64,000 nt of DNA. Source: Cardiocondyla obscurior (lineage: Eukaryota; Arthropoda; Insecta; Hymenoptera; Formicidae). Positions 48,661 to 62,849 of this stretch are shown in pieces (position 1 is the stretch's first letter; every line of letters starts with the position of its first letter). Both the position numbers and the translations under genes were made by a program. Under the pieces are notes generated by a model. The model did no database searches and was not told the DNA's origin. It saw only the letters and a list, made by a program, of their open reading frames with translations. The stretch is taken from the NCBI RefSeq assembly GCF_019399895.1, contig NC_091864.1, positions 2,086,001 through 2,150,000 of the forward strand, in the 5' to 3' direction.

Positions 48661-49110
48661 TACTGTCATAAATTTTACTTTGGAGATAATCTCTCATTTG
48701 AACCATTTGTGCATGCGTATATTACAATAAATTTTATTTCCACTTGTTATAAAATAAAAAAAAGAAAACAAATAAATAAAAACGAGAATAAAAGAGGACG
48801 TGTAAGAATTAACACAGAGCTACATATTTGAATTACATTTTTGAATCAATAATATTACGGTATTATGTGTTAGAATATATTTGTTATAGCGATTTGTTCT
48901 GCAATATTCAACATTTATAAATTTTTATTGCATTGAAAATCAATCATCTTGAACCTTTCCCTTGACAATGCAAACATTAAGCTACATTTTTAGTCAGTGT
49001 TATTTAAAATAACAGTGTTTCATATTTTTAATTTAATTATATTTTAAAGATCCGATAAAAATGTAAACTATATACTCGTTTCTTATTTTTCAATTTCAGT
49101 TTCATATTGT
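48661..49110 (+). repeat. Further copy of the intron-like spacer
   Basis: Sequence around 48,930-49,090 (ATTGAAAATCAATCATCTT, AAGCTACATTTTTA, AGATCCGATAAAAA, TACTCGTTTCTTATT) matches 47,325-47,475 and the mirror of 45,000-45,160, ending in a TTTCAATTTCAG acceptor near 49,100. It shows the module array extends to the edge of the next promoter. Confidence 0.6.
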
Positions 49111-49299
49111 ACTTTTTAAATTATAACAACTGCTTTACATTTTTTATTTGCGTGCGTACCAAGATTATCTAAAATGTTTCTTTTTATTATGTTGATTTCA
49201 GGTATGGTGTTCAGATTTTCTAGACATTGGAAATATAGGAGCGTCGCAAAACACCTTTCCCAGTATTGTATCCCAAGCACGAGCTGTTTTGTAAACAGT

Positions 49300-49649
49300 A
49301 ACCAACTCTGGTCGAACTGCTCGCAGCGAGGAAAGATAGGCGAAAGAGTGGGGGGGTAGGGTGGGAGTCCCCACCAACGCTCGGCACCTACTTCATGCTT
49401 GCTCAGTTCGCTCGCTGCCTTCGTTCTGGAAGTGTTGGAGCGTTGCGCGGCGCGGATTTTTCCCTTCCCTTGCTTCCCTTTTTCCCTCGTGCGCGCGACT
49501 AACTCTTCGGCCCGGACTCTCGAAGTGATCTCAAAAGTGCAGAGCCTTTGTGAACGGAGGAAAAGAAACGCTGCCGTACGAACATCGTGATCATCGTCGT
49601 GGTTGTTTCTCATCATCCGTGAGAAAAGGATAGAACGAGTAGCGTGCCG
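49300..49649 (+). promoter_or_regulatory. CpG-rich promoter and noncoding first exon of the signal-peptide gene
   Basis: GC-rich sequence with a G-rich stretch (49,350-49,366), an initiator-like CTCAGTTC near 49,402 and, downstream, a CCG/GTAAGA donor after 49,649. A minus-strand 180-codon frame overlaps it but is Arg/Lys-rich with no domain and is treated as a shadow. Joined to the acceptor at 50,279 this would be a 5' UTR exon. Exact transcription start unknown. Confidence 0.45.
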
Positions 49650-50279
49650 GTAAGACATCTTTTGCTTCCCGCTCGTTCTCTAGAGCAACAAGTGACCCCG
49701 AAAAGCATTTCGTATCGCTATCCTAGTGAACTTATACTGAAACTTTCAATTTACAGACTACGACAAGTTCGGCGCGTCGTGGAATCGTTCGTGGCACCGT
49801 TGTGGAATATTGTTCCCGTACGAATCCGTGTGTGTGCAACATCGAGGCTCGAGTCACGAAAAATCTGAGGCGACGGCACATAAAAATGTGCCTCAGATAG
49901 TGATGTTGATTAGAAGCTCGCCGATGGAGACTGTGTAAACGCACGGGGTTACTTTGGGAATCTCGTCGCATGGAGGAAGCGGAGACACGAGTTCAGCATG
50001 ATCATCGACACGTCGGCCAGGAAGTCGCAATAACCATTGGCGAATTGGTGATACTCAGTGACGACGAGGCGTTCGATGAACTACCGGCTTTCGTTTGCGA
50101 CTTATCACGAGACGATCGGCATGGCACGCCGTAACGTGACGAGAATTGACGAGTGACGAGAATCGATGAGTGGCAAGTGCATCGCGAAAACTAATCTTGT
50201 AAGAATTTTTATTCTGTTTTTCACGTCCGATCATTTACGGTTTATGTGAGTGTTTCTGTCAATGATCACCTTTGTTCAG
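49650..50279 (+). other. Probable 5' UTR intron
   Basis: Begins GTAAGA and ends TTTGTTCAG. GC-moderate sequence with no long frame; parts could also be alternative 5' UTR exons. Confidence 0.4.
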
Positions 50280-50437
50280 TGGTATCGAGACATTGCCGGA
50301 ATCCTCGTGGACCATGGCCGTCGCCACGAAGAAGACACATGTGATGTTCCATTACCTCGCCGTTGTCGTTCTCTCGCTGATCGCTAGCAACTTGACCGTC
50401 GTCCTGGCACGCGGATTTAGGCACCAGCTCAAGCTGG
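50280..50437 (+). CDS. First coding exon of an unidentified secreted or membrane protein (signal peptide)
   Basis: The exon starts after TTTGTTCAG; the coding part begins at ATG 50,314 in a good context (GGACCATGG) and runs to a GTAAGT donor after 50,437, phase 1. It encodes 41 full codons: a short basic N-terminus (MAVATKKTHVM), a hydrophobic core (FHYLAVVVLSLIASNLTVV) and LARGFRHQLKL, with signal-peptidase cleavage likely after the Ala of VLA. The rest of the protein lies beyond a long intron, probably outside the window, so the product cannot be named. An upstream in-frame ATG at 50,272 precedes the acceptor and is not used. The CpG-rich 5' region fits a constitutive promoter. Confidence 0.7.
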
Positions 50438-53400
50438 GTAAGTACCAACAATCGTTTTATTCTTGCATATTTTTATTAATAAAAATTAAATTTAATCTTG
50501 GTTCAATTGTAATATTAAATTTTTTGTAAAAATTCTTTTAATTTCTAGGAAAGATAGAAAGTACTAAAAAAGGTTTAAGTACTAAAAGGAAGTATTAAAA
50601 AAGGTACTAAAAAAATAAAAGCAGTTGAACCTAGATTGAAATTAATAAATCTGCATTTATAAAACATTACTACAGTAATCTAACGCTTTTTAATTCAACT
50701 TTTTTTTTTAAATAAAACAATTAAATATTTCTATTAGAAAAAAATGAAAAAAAATTATATTACTTTAATAATTAAATTTATATTAATTTTAGATCTTTTA
50801 ACAAAATATTTTTTTTTTAGTTTCATATTCTATTAATTGCAAGTTTCATAAATTAAATTTTGCATATTGAAAACATTAAAATAATTGCATTTAAAAAAAG
50901 TGGGCACTTCTTCTTCATTGTTTGGCACGATTTATTTATATTTTTATAGCTCTTTTGAAATTTTATGACATACTTCACACGACACGATCTTTATTTCTTT
51001 TTATGTACGGTTTATAAATGCAGATTACGATACCTATCACTGTCGATGCGGCCACTGACGTTGGCGCTCAGATTTGCATGAGACGTAAATGTTACGCATA
51101 CGCGTAGAATACAGCTATTTATCTATAAAATATTGAACGTTATTCAAATCAGTAACTACATTTATCGCGAATTATCGCGATTGAATTTTATTGCGAGAAA
51201 ATTACTTATTTTAAACAGAATCGATCCTATTTTATGCGCACATTGACATACATTTGTACGTGCCCTATTTATTACTCTATTTACAACTTTTTTCTTACGT
51301 CGATAGAATAAATTAAATCACGCAGTCACACAATTATTTGAGACCTTCGGTGTCGATTACGAATATCCCCGGTGCAATTTATGAGGATATAGAAATAGAA
51401 CCTTCATGTTCCGTAATAAATACATAAGTAATTACTCTCAGCTTTGATAACGTTCCTCGTTACGCTTTGACGTCCAGTTTTAAATACGTAATTGCCGTCG
51501 ATAATTGAATATATTTTCTAATTCATAAAATAAATTCTTCCGCGTGAAAGTTAATTACTCGGACTGCGTTAAATCTTTCACCGGATTGCACTCTCAAGAC
51601 CACTCGCACGGTCTGCAACGTATAATGACGTCCACGTGATGTTGCGCCACGTATCCCCGACGATAATTTCCCCGAGATCGAGCCCCTCGTAGCGTGATTT
51701 TCTTTCGCGATAACGCGCGATCTCGCTTTCTTAAATTTCGGCTGATATTATCCGGCTCGACTCGAGAAAAAGAGAGAGAGAGAAAAAAAAAAGTCGCGTT
51801 ATCGTGCCCGGGACGTGGGGTCCTTTTCAAGTATTATCGAAAATTTCAACTGAATCCCGCGCGACCTCGTAAAACGCGCGTCTACTCCGAGAATATTAAG
51901 CGTTAGGACATTCCGCAGCCTCCACTTTGGAGGCTCCTCGCTTTATATTTAGCGACACCGACGGCGACCGCCTCGAATCTCTTCACCGTAGGGCTCATCG
52001 CGAGTGCGAATGCACCCTTTTTACCTCGTTACTCCGGGGTGATCAAAGGCGGTCTCCCGGGGATATCGATTCTTTCATATCGGCGATATCACGCGGAACG
52101 TGCGCGCTCGAGCGACGAGTAAAACAAAAATGCCCGAGAGACAGGAGAAGCATGTAGAGAGAGAGAAAGCGCGAGAAGAGGGTAAAGCGTTTCCGGCCGG
52201 TGTAATTTAATGTAATTTATGAGCGGCCGTGCGGACTTTTCCACGGAGAGTTTATTCATGGACGCTTAGAAATAAACTATACCAGTGTACATTAATTAAA
52301 TTCTGCTTGAGAGTATTAATTTCAGTAAAAGATTTTTGAAAATGTTACAGCTGGAGAATAGATTCAATATTTTTTTTTAATAGTTTTTTTTTCTATAGTA
52401 ATATTTTTAATATTTACATAATTTATTATTTTTAATTTACAATTTATTTCTTTGGAAAAGAAAATTTTGCTTATTAATGTATCGTTGGTATAATTTTCAA
52501 TTTTATCGGGCGGGAGTATCGTTAATGTTTAATATAAGTGTAATAAAAAAATTCAAGATTCCTCAACGCGACAATGTATCATAATTCTAGATCGTCGTGC
52601 TTCGGTGATGTTCTCTCGAACCTTTTCGTCCGTCCAATAGCTCGTTTACGAGATAATTAACAGCCGCTTAACGATCACGGTTGGTCATCGAGAATAATTA
52701 ACTTCGGCGCATATTTTCGTTTATTGTGTCGTTTATGGTTTTGTTCTTCTCTATTCTCTCAATTTTTTTTTCCCTCCTCCGATTTTAAGCCTCTTATGTT
52801 AGATACCCTCCTCTTTTTCGCAAGGCAATCGGGTAAGAAACACCTTTTTAATAACCATCATGCGATGACTGTGCGCTCCTCTTACATCGATAAATAAAAA
52901 TAACGCGTGATAATTAACGTTTTGCCGTCGGCTTTTCGATGCAAGATCGATCGCACACGTAGCCGTGCAGAATCGCGCCGCCTCTGATCGAATCTTCGTG
53001 ATATCAGGATCAAGCAGCGCGCTTGCATCAATCCGCTTGTGTATTGCTTCCTGTTTCTGTAATCCAGCCGATTGGCTCGCACGCCGAACGGCAAGAGCGA
53101 AATTCCACTCCGGAATATTGCGAAACGTATATTCTTCTCAGTCTTACCATTCGCGTAGCATACAATAGCATGTCGTGTTCAGCCCTAAGCTGTAATTTAC
53201 TTCACATTCGTTCAGTTAATTGGCCGAATAATCAAAGTTATTTATAGATTCATGATCGATCGCATCTAAAGCAATATTAAAATCATGTAGCCGCGTATTC
53301 TCATTTATTTCACAATTACGGTAACCATCAGATTATTTCTCTCGTACGTTGCGCCTTTATAAATGTTTGATAAACGGTGTACGATCGTATTAAAAAATTT

Positions 53401-56400
53401 GACGCTGTAGACATTGATGATTCGGATAATGCAGTTACTTTTTGCGAAACTTTCGGGCGGCATTAAGCCACGAGAGGGACGATAATGAAGCAACTGGCTG
53501 AATCGAATGAAGATAAAGGGATAAAGACGCTTTTGCGGTACCCTCGAGTCGTCGAGGCATAGAAGGCGGTACCCGGACTCTATCTAAACGGCGAGGATTC
53601 GCCCGAGGGGGGATCATTAATTTAATTAGTTTCGGAGAAAGAGCGGATTTAATCGTTCGCTCCAATGGATCAACGTGAATGCTCGTTGTTCGATCTCGGA
53701 GAAGCGGGCGTTTCTGTTCTAACATTCGTCGCGTTTGATCAGCAGTTATTTTAAAAAGTATTAAAGAGAGAGAGGTTTAAAAGAACTTAGATAAAATGGA
53801 TTTATTGATCGGGATGCACGGGATCATCGGAAGCTTGTCTCAATAAATTTTATCGCCGTCCTTTTTAAGAATATTAATTATCGATTGTTGAGTTTTAATT
53901 TAAATTTTAGTCTGATGAAAAGAGCGCGAGCTTTTCCGTGGCTTTTGATTTTTAAGCGGTTCAGTTCTTATTCGCTTTAACTGCATTTAGTATCCTTGAT
54001 CTTGAGTACTCGGCTCGCAACTTGGGCGTCAATCATTTTGAAATACGTCAGTAAGGACATAAACACAGTCGATGTTACATAGCGCACCTGGCACTTTTCG
54101 AAGCCGATGCGATGCCCACCCGAAATCTCCGCGCCGCTCTCGAAATAATCTCATTCTCGTTCCGCGCGGCACTTCTCGTTTTGTTCCTGTTTAAATGCTA
54201 GGCCGGTCTACAAAATAACACCGCCAACGTGTACGTGCTCGAAGTACCAAGGGGGCTCATGGATCCACGTGGGCGCGAGGTTAGACCCTCAAGGGAAATC
54301 GAGATTGACTAGGGCGATCCGCTTGAATTGCGAACCGTGATCTTCGAGGCTACTAAAATCAGTCTATTAATTGCTTCCAGATTTTTTTTTCTTTTAAACT
54401 GGAATTTTGTTTTTTTTTTATTATAAAAAAAAATTAAATAATCGCATTTTTGTTTCTTTCAAAAGATCGATATTTTATTTAAGTATATCTAAATTTTTTA
54501 CTGTAAGGCAATTTAAATAATACGTATAATAGAAAAAAATTAATTATATTAGGTGAAGAGTTAGTATTTTAAAATTGCGTATCAATAAAAAATAGACTAT
54601 TAATTAAATAACTGTCGAACTAATTAGTGCTAAAGTGATGTTTTTGGCGGGCATCAGGGTTTAAATTATATTTTTTTTTTTTTAGACATTTATCACATAC
54701 GTTTTACTGATATTTTAGCTTTACGACTTCGTGTTAGATGTCTGTTACATGTTCGGTAGACGTATCAATTATCGACGACGAGTCTTTAACGTGTGTGCTA
54801 CCGTTCTTAATTGGCTCGGACGAAATTAGTTCAAACGTGTCCGTCGGCGTGTGTCCTTTTTCGGTTGGATCGCTTTACTACCCGATCGAATGGCGAGCAT
54901 TTCTGTTTCGTGATGACGAAATTCACTCGTTATCATTTCTATCTACGTACATTGGTTATCTCTTTGCAAAATTGATTGCTAATAAAAATACGCGACTAGT
55001 TTATTCGCTGCCGTCAATTTGGCGGTTTTAAAAATATTCCACGTGTCAGTTATAAAAAAAGAACGTTATGATTTATTGAGTTGACGCGTGTGCTTCATTT
55101 ATTCCCAACCGGAAGTAAAAGGTGTAGTCTGGCAATGAAGAGAGGGAGGGGAAATCCTTGTTCGTAAAACTCACGCCTCCGTTTCGTAAATAGGTTCTGT
55201 CGTGTGGCAGGAAATCTCTCGCCAGATGGTACGGATGAATCGGGAGTCTTTGCGTCCCAGGGCTCGACGTTCAAATTGTTTTATAACAATTGCCGCTTTT
55301 CGCATTGTTCGCATCGAGAGTAGATCGAATGCGTTGCGGATTATTTCTGGGGGAAGGAAACCGCGAAATCGCTAAACGGACGTTGCGTGCAATTTTTTTT
55401 TTTCCCCTTAATACGCGAGCGATAATAACGATTGCATGATAGCAACGATGAGGTGAGACGGTTACCTACACCCGTATCCCTTGCAAAACGGCAACCGGCC
55501 TGTGACGGAATACAAATCGTCTCGAGGACACGCGGCGATCGCGTCGACGAAGCGTCGATAACGATCGACAAGCTGCAGGTAATCGTTCAAGAATCACCGT
55601 AAGAGGATACCCGCACGTGATTGACGCGAATTGCTCGGAATATAAATTCAACATTAACGATAATAGTCACGACTTGCGGTGAAAATGCTAATTCTTAAAA
55701 AAGAAAATTCTCTTGAGCGTGACAAATAAATAGAGTACCAATTTTGTTGATAATTTCTAGTACAATTTCTGATCATTTCCAGTAGAACTTTTTGTTAAAA
55801 AAAAAAAAAGAAAGAAAGACAGAAACAACTTCCAATTATTTGTTCCTCGCACGCAGGTTTGTGCGATAAATTTATCGATGTATTTTCGTTATCGGAACAT
55901 TGGTGTATTAGGAAATAAATATTCTTCGCCGAAATTTTTGTGCGAGGACGTGTAAAATCGATAACCCACGACACCAAATTGAACGTTACGACGGTAATAA
56001 CAGTCGAATTACATGAAACGATTGGCTATAGCGGTTCGCATTCCTTCTCGGCTTTCGCTACGAAATTTTTTTTTGCATCTGCAATGCGGTCAGACCCGCC
56101 GCTCGTGTTAACGGACGCAGTACTTCACACGCCTTAAGCGTTTCGTGCGTATAAATGTTAACTTCCGTGTGCATCAGGCACGTGTAATCGTTTCTCCCGA
56201 ATTCAGCGCGCGCGATGATCACAAAGCGCGTCCGACAGAGAGCATAATTACATCGTGTTTTACTGAGGTCTACGAATTTGTGCACCGTGTGTTTTGCTAA
56301 TGTTCAGTCATTATTTAAGCCACGTACGTTAAAACACTTGTCAGTTAATTGCTTTATAAGTTTAGCCGGTATTTTACATTTTTCACACTATTAAAAAAAA

Positions 56401-59400
56401 AAGTTTGCAATGGAGAATATACCTTTTTTTTTTATATATTTTTTTTAGCTTTCAGTGTTTTATTACTTTGTATATTAAATGTTAATTCTTAATTTGCGGT
56501 AAAAAAAAAAAAAATTGTGACGGAACGACGTGCGGTCGATCGTCGGTCGTAAAAGCAAACGTGTTGAGGCGAAGGCATCTCGCCCGATTCGCTCGCTCGC
56601 TTGCACGATCTTCGAACGAGGAGTCAACGGCGGTAGAATAAAAATGTCCATTCGGTGTGTTTCGGTCGTTCAACCTGCTCCTTTCCGTTTCACCTCGCTC
56701 GCTTAACCGCCCACTCGTCCGAAAATTGCATCTTTCAGATCGGGACGCCTACTCGCTCGCGTTCGGCCTTTATCGCTCTGTTTTTTCCGCTGCCTCAGGG
56801 CGCCACCGAGAACCGGAAACGGACCACCGAAAGATAACCACAATAAAAGCTGCTCGCGCAATATATTCCGAGGAACACAGCGAATACGAAATATGCCCGT
56901 GAAAACTAAGCAGGTGTCGACCCTTCTTGGCGTCTAATAATTTAATCGTGGTGATTTCATTGTACATAATCGCGGTAAATTGCCGCGCGGCAGGATTTAT
57001 GTCTCTTAGAAAGTCGGCGGCGTATTTTTCGCGGTGAATCGGCATTTTAGCCGCCATATAAATCACCCTCGGGAACATCTCGTTTTAGAAAGCAAGTGGT
57101 AATCACTTGACTTTTCGAAAGCGGGTTAAAAGCTTTGTGCTTTTTTTTTTTTCCTTTTTTTCTCCCTTCTGTTTACACGACCAAATTTGTATTCACCGAG
57201 ACGTGCTAAGCGATTTACGTAATTTTTTCCTGCGCGTGTAATAAATTTTACGATGCTCGCATTTAATTACCTGCAATTGATCGTAAACCTACAATCGATC
57301 GAGTTCGTCGTTAAATATAAAAATAAATTGTACTAATTTATCAACGTACTTAATGCCGAAATAATCGCGACAGTTTTAACAGCCAATTATTCCCCCGTTC
57401 CTTCTGTCGCGGTAAGAAGTTAATTTATAGACAGTTATTTATTAATATGGTTAACTTCAATGCGGCACGCTGCACCGTAACGAAAGTCCTCAACGCGGAA
57501 GCGACCGGACGTGAAAATGCGCGGTCGACGGCGAGGTTTAATTCAACGATTTGCAACGTGTCTTCCCCGCGCGCGCTTTATATACTTTGTTGTAAAGACG
57601 TCAGCGAGCTGACAGCGCGCCAGACACTTGAAAGGGACGAGCCAGTCACGCTCGCAGATCAGATCCTTTGTCGGTCGTGCAATTAAGATAAGAACTCGCA
57701 GGAGGAGAGAACGTTTCCTGTCACAGGGTGGCGTTGTCGCATTGCCCCGAGAGGAGCGGCAGGCTCCTCGAAAGAACTCAACGCTTCCACGAAAGGGGTT
57801 GATTGGCCGAAGCGCTGTTCAATTTGCATAGCTATCATTCTAAATTGCGGTCTGGGAGGTCCGAACGCGGTTATTGCCAGCGTAAAACCTCGAGGAAAAT
57901 GATTCAGCGCAATAATATAGGAGTCATTCGAGCATTCGCTAAGAGTTCCGGAATCGGCGAAGTGCTCGTAAGATCTATTACGGGGAACATTTTCCGTGGC
58001 GCGAAACTTTTCGCGTTAACTTTTCCGCGGAGCAAATTTTTATTAGATTAATTACACTTATAAAATAGTATTATTATAATATATCATATCATATTATATT
58101 GTAAAATAGAGTGTAGAGTACTGTAAAAGATCAGTTGTTGTTTACGTTTTGAAAAGTCCCTAATTTATTTTAATTATTAAATTCTAACATATTTCTTGCA
58201 ATAAACAGCAATAAATGTATTGTCGCAAATTAAGGTGAGCTTTTACCGTGCGCGCGTGATGCATTTCGTTTAGATTTCGGTTCGTCGCGGTAGTTATCAA
58301 TAACCCATTAGCGTGTCGTGCCAGAAGAGATGGAATTAAAAGGCTCGTTAGTCAGAGTGACGGGATGATTAATAATCGGTATATGAATATCGGTATATGA
58401 AAATCGCGTGGGCGGCACTGTCACGATTCGATCCACGGAAGGTGAATGCGATCGTCCGGGTAGAACATAATGTAAGTCGGCCACCGTCGTAGGTAGGGTG
58501 TCTATTAATTCGTTGCTACATGCGTCTACGGACGTAAAATCGAAGCCCGGTTGATCGAATGAACATAGATTTAATTCTTGTTCATATTAGTTAATCCTGT
58601 TAATAAAGCGCAAAAATAAATTTAATAATAAATATTCATAGTTCTATTTTTTTTATTTTTATTTTTATTTTTTTTTGAACTATTGCGTAGAAATTAATAT
58701 CTATCTCTTAAACTATATGATGATATATTTATCTCTTGTTAGACTTTATCGTACACGTTATACGTATGTTATCTTCAGTTAGACGAAAAAAAAGAAAACC
58801 ACGAGATTTACAAGCTGTAGGGAAACTATTTCAATAACGTATAAAAAATATGGCTTTTCTTAAGTGGCGTGCGGTGTAGAGATTTCGGTGGAGAGACTCG
58901 CACGTCACAGATTATCGCCTCTCTATAAGTCTCGCGTGGAAAAAGTCCTGAGCTCTCGGTCGGCTTATCGGTCTGAGAACCACTTGTTATACCAGGAAAG
59001 CGATGCTCGTAAGTTCTTTTAAGACCATCGATCGTGAGCTTCACTGCCGAGTGCATAGTGCATGAACGCATTTCGTGATTGTCGCACAACGTGCTTAAAT
59101 AATTCTCAGGAAAGCAATTATCACGAATTACGTTTTTTATTTCTGCTTCTTTTCCCATATGTCATTGCTTCTTCTTGTCATGTCCATCTGCTACGCCGTA
59201 TTTATTTTCGCCACGACATCAGTACCGTTATTGTATAATGCTTCAAAGACAAATATGTATTTCTGCGTAACTTCAACGTTGATCGAGTATTTGTACTTCC
59301 GCGTAAATGGATATAATTGAAAAAAAAAAGGGAAAGAAAAAATGAGAAAATTTTTTATGTTAACATGATAGTTTCACAAATAACGTGCCACTTCGAACTG

Positions 59401-62400
59401 AATCAATATCGTTAGTTACAGGATATCGTGCTCATTTGTTAAATCCGCCATTGTCAAGTGCAAACATAATGAGAGTAGGATAGGTCGGGAAACAATTGTA
59501 GAGCGCCTCGCAATTGCCATTGTTATCAGTGCTTGGGGATACTTTACGCGAAGCGGTTTCGAGTTCATTAACGTACGTGGTAGCCACGTGGTTGCACGCC
59601 GTCCGCCACTCAGGCATTTAAATTGCACGCGCTACGAAAGCAGCTCGAGCCGGCCGGTCGTTCGCAGGACGTTGCATTTACGTATCCGCAATTGCTTGAC
59701 GCTTTGACGTTTACCGCACCAGGTGCACCGGACGTGTGTAAACAAAGAATTGTTACGTGTGTACGCGCCTATCACAGTAGTCGCTACTTGCATCCTCTCA
59801 TTGTACTCTTTGCATTCTTTCTTGCTCTCGTAATCGTTCTGCAAGCGGGGGATTTATGAAGAGCACTTATGAATAAAAGCGAGATACGAATTCGCTCTTA
59901 CGCGATCGCATAACTCTCGTCGGATCCGGCCACGAGCGTGCAGACGCAGTTTTGAAATTAATTTGCAACGTACGAGTACTCGTATTCTTATGCGCGTACT
60001 CAAAGATTTACAATTTGACGTTACGTGTAAGTAATTATTAAAAATAGAACGATTAATTCTGTTAATTAAAACGACGCGGCAAAACGTGACGAATTCAACC
60101 CACGCGAGAATAGATCAAATCGTGCATGCAGGGAATCGACGGTCGGGTGCCAAATATTTCTGTCAATCTCTCTCTTATCCCGGCGCCGTGTCACATCGTA
60201 TTCTTGACTGGCGCGTTCGCACCGCGATCATTAATATTACACCTCGTTAATCCCACAGGGAGCGAGTCTGATTAATCGATTGAGCCGCGTGGCAATCAGC
60301 GGGCATCAATTACGGCCGCACCGACAGGTTTTCGTTTTCGGTCCGATATTCGCCGCGGGATGCCACTTATACGAATAGCCGCACCGATAATCGATTTCTC
60401 GCGGCATTCAAACGCACCTGTAATTCCGAGCATCCGTGTAAATCAGGTGAATACGCGATGCATCACGACTTGCGTGTCATTGAGAAATCACAAGGGAAAT
60501 CTTTTCCCGGTTTGCTTTCGGGCGCCGACTAAATTAAAACAATAGATAAAAAATTAAAATTTTAAAGTCATTCATTAATTGGTCGTTATTAAGGCGCAAG
60601 TCAAATGACGCAGCTTATAAATGCACAGACTGATAATAAGTATTAAAAGAATCGGTACGTTTTATCGCGTACGAACGTACTTCAAATTCAACGACAGTAT
60701 ATACAGCTTTAGCCTGCACTTTACACGAAGAAAATTGACTTTGACGTTCTAAAGTGTCGGTCGCGGGAACTTCTTTTCACTGTTTCAACAGGGAAAACTT
60801 TTTTTCCTTCTTACTGGTAGTCTCGTGGTCGCCGGAAAAGATCTGAAAAATCAAAATCGTAAATAATTCGCCACACTCGCACAATGGTGCGCGTGCTGTG
60901 CCGATATTTCGGAATCACGAGGGGGCCCTTTAGGAATCTATTCAATCCCGACCTTTAAAATCGCACTTTTCGGGATCGTAACGTTAGGATCGTAATGCTC
61001 TTCCTTTCTTAAAGAATTCTTTTCTCGAGACGACTCAACACGTTGCATTGACATTAGGAGGAAAGAACAGTTAAGTAGCATTCCTGAGAAACTCCGACAC
61101 TCACGGCTACTACTGCCTTTCTCACTTTCCGATCAACAAACTCGCTGAGCCGCGCTTTACAAGCTCGATATGTTAATGGAGATGTAAAGTGACGCGCTCT
61201 TCTCGCAGATACGACGGCGTTCGATAATTTATTATAATTATTGTTGGCCATCCGGATTCTTCGTCGCGTCAAGTGCTAACTCATTGCACGTGTCGCCAGC
61301 GGGACCGCCGCGATTTCCCCATTCATGTTTCATGTACACACGCTTGACACGTTGCATCAATCTTCAAAAGCGAGTGGGTTTCACGATGACGAATGACGCA
61401 ACAATAAACCATAGACCTGCCGCGATTCCAGCCTCGAGCCAATATTTCATTACCGATACCTGTTTCAGCGTCGATATTCGCTCTTGATATGTATCCCGCT
61501 GATGAAACGAATGTATCTACTCTGCGCTATTTTACCGCCGTTATCGCAGGTGACCGCGCGATTTCCCACGCGTATTTTAATAGCTATGAAAACGTAACGT
61601 TGCCGATATGCCGCTCGTATTTCTTTCATATTAATATACAATTAAAAATAGAAATTAAATCAAACTTGTCTGAAAGTGAAATAGAGGTATAATTATGTAA
61701 TTAATTTGTTATTTATCAAAATACGATATTCCGTGATTAATGTGACCGATTAGAACTACATTAAGATCGTTAATTGTTTAACATCTCGGTATTATTAAAA
61801 TAATTAACTGTCGAGTCGAACTTGAAATCACGCGGCATAATCTGTGATTAATTGCTATAACCATAAAATTAAAAAAAAATGTTTCCGAACGTCACTTTCA
61901 GAATAGCTCAGGCTACTTAATCTTACGTCACCGAACAAGGGACTTGAATCGAGTCAGTGGCTCGCTTTGTGGGCACATACATAATTTTTTTTTTCTTTTT
62001 TTTTAATACTCCGAGGATGCGATCCTCGAAACACGAATGAAACACGCCGTAGCTGGCTAAACTATTAGTTATGAAGACCACCAAGCGCGTCCCTGGCGCA
62101 GCCAGTTGCATATGAATCAAACCACATCCGGATATTTTGTAAACACGTTATCGTGAACACGAAAGGAAATGTAACTTTAAGTGCAGGCTCTCGAGTCCTT
62201 TGTGAGAACACGATGCACCTATTATCAGAGCAAAGAAAAAAAAAAGAAATTCTTTGCGGGGTAAAGAATGGCTTGAACCAGTCTCATTTAATTCTCGAGA
62301 GGAAGAAGTTAATTCTTGTAGAACAATCAGCTTGTAATACGTGTAACGAAGCGGAACGAACTAACGACCGGCGTAAATCTGCGCTCTATTTCTATTATTA

Positions 62401-62849
62401 GATTTGCCAGGTTGTACGGATTCGATTAATTTCTACTGGGAAAAGGATAAGTAAAAATCAATAACCGAGAGCTTATTATAAATTCCGTCGGAGTTTAAAT
62501 ATTCGTATTAACTGCGTCGTTAGAAAGGAATTTAATTAAAAATTTAACTTCTTTCTTTTAGTTTCCGCTTATAAATTCCAATAAGCTTTCTGACAGCTTC
62601 TCGTCCCGCACCGTCCTCGGGATAATCGATTTGGTCGTCGGCAAATCGTAAAAGCGCTAGAACAGGTAAAGCTACGACGACGCCGATTCTAATAATAACG
62701 ACAGCCTCTTCAGCAGTAATTACCAGAAGTCTTTACCGCGACGACGCGAAACCCCATCGGAGGCGTGTAGCGATGTACCGCGCCGTTCTTCGTACTCGGT
62801 ATATCTCTTGGTTGTTCGCTCGTATGCGAATCACGCGAATCAGTCTCCT
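50438..62849 (+). other. Long first intron of the signal-peptide gene or intergenic DNA
   Basis: About 12 kb without a recognisable exon. AT-rich DNA alternates with CpG-richer patches (51,550-52,250; 52,850-53,150; 53,450-53,750; 54,010-54,330; 56,500-57,080; 57,440-58,030; 58,830-59,160; 59,400-60,500; 60,800-61,500). A TATA-like TTTATATACT at about 57,578 followed by a GACGTCAGCG site is one possible internal promoter. Short frames in the patches occur on both strands and show no domain. Confidence 0.4.

Noticed and set aside
49116..49658. A 180-codon minus-strand open frame over the CpG-rich promoter
   Set aside because: Arg/Lys-rich, domainless and antisense to a probable 5' UTR; treated as a composition shadow.
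55208..55345. Possible exon after GTGTGGCAG, in phase with the signal-peptide exon (NLSPDGTDESGVF...)
   Set aside because: No acceptable donor before the stop codon, so it would only be a terminal exon giving a very short protein; no family recognised.
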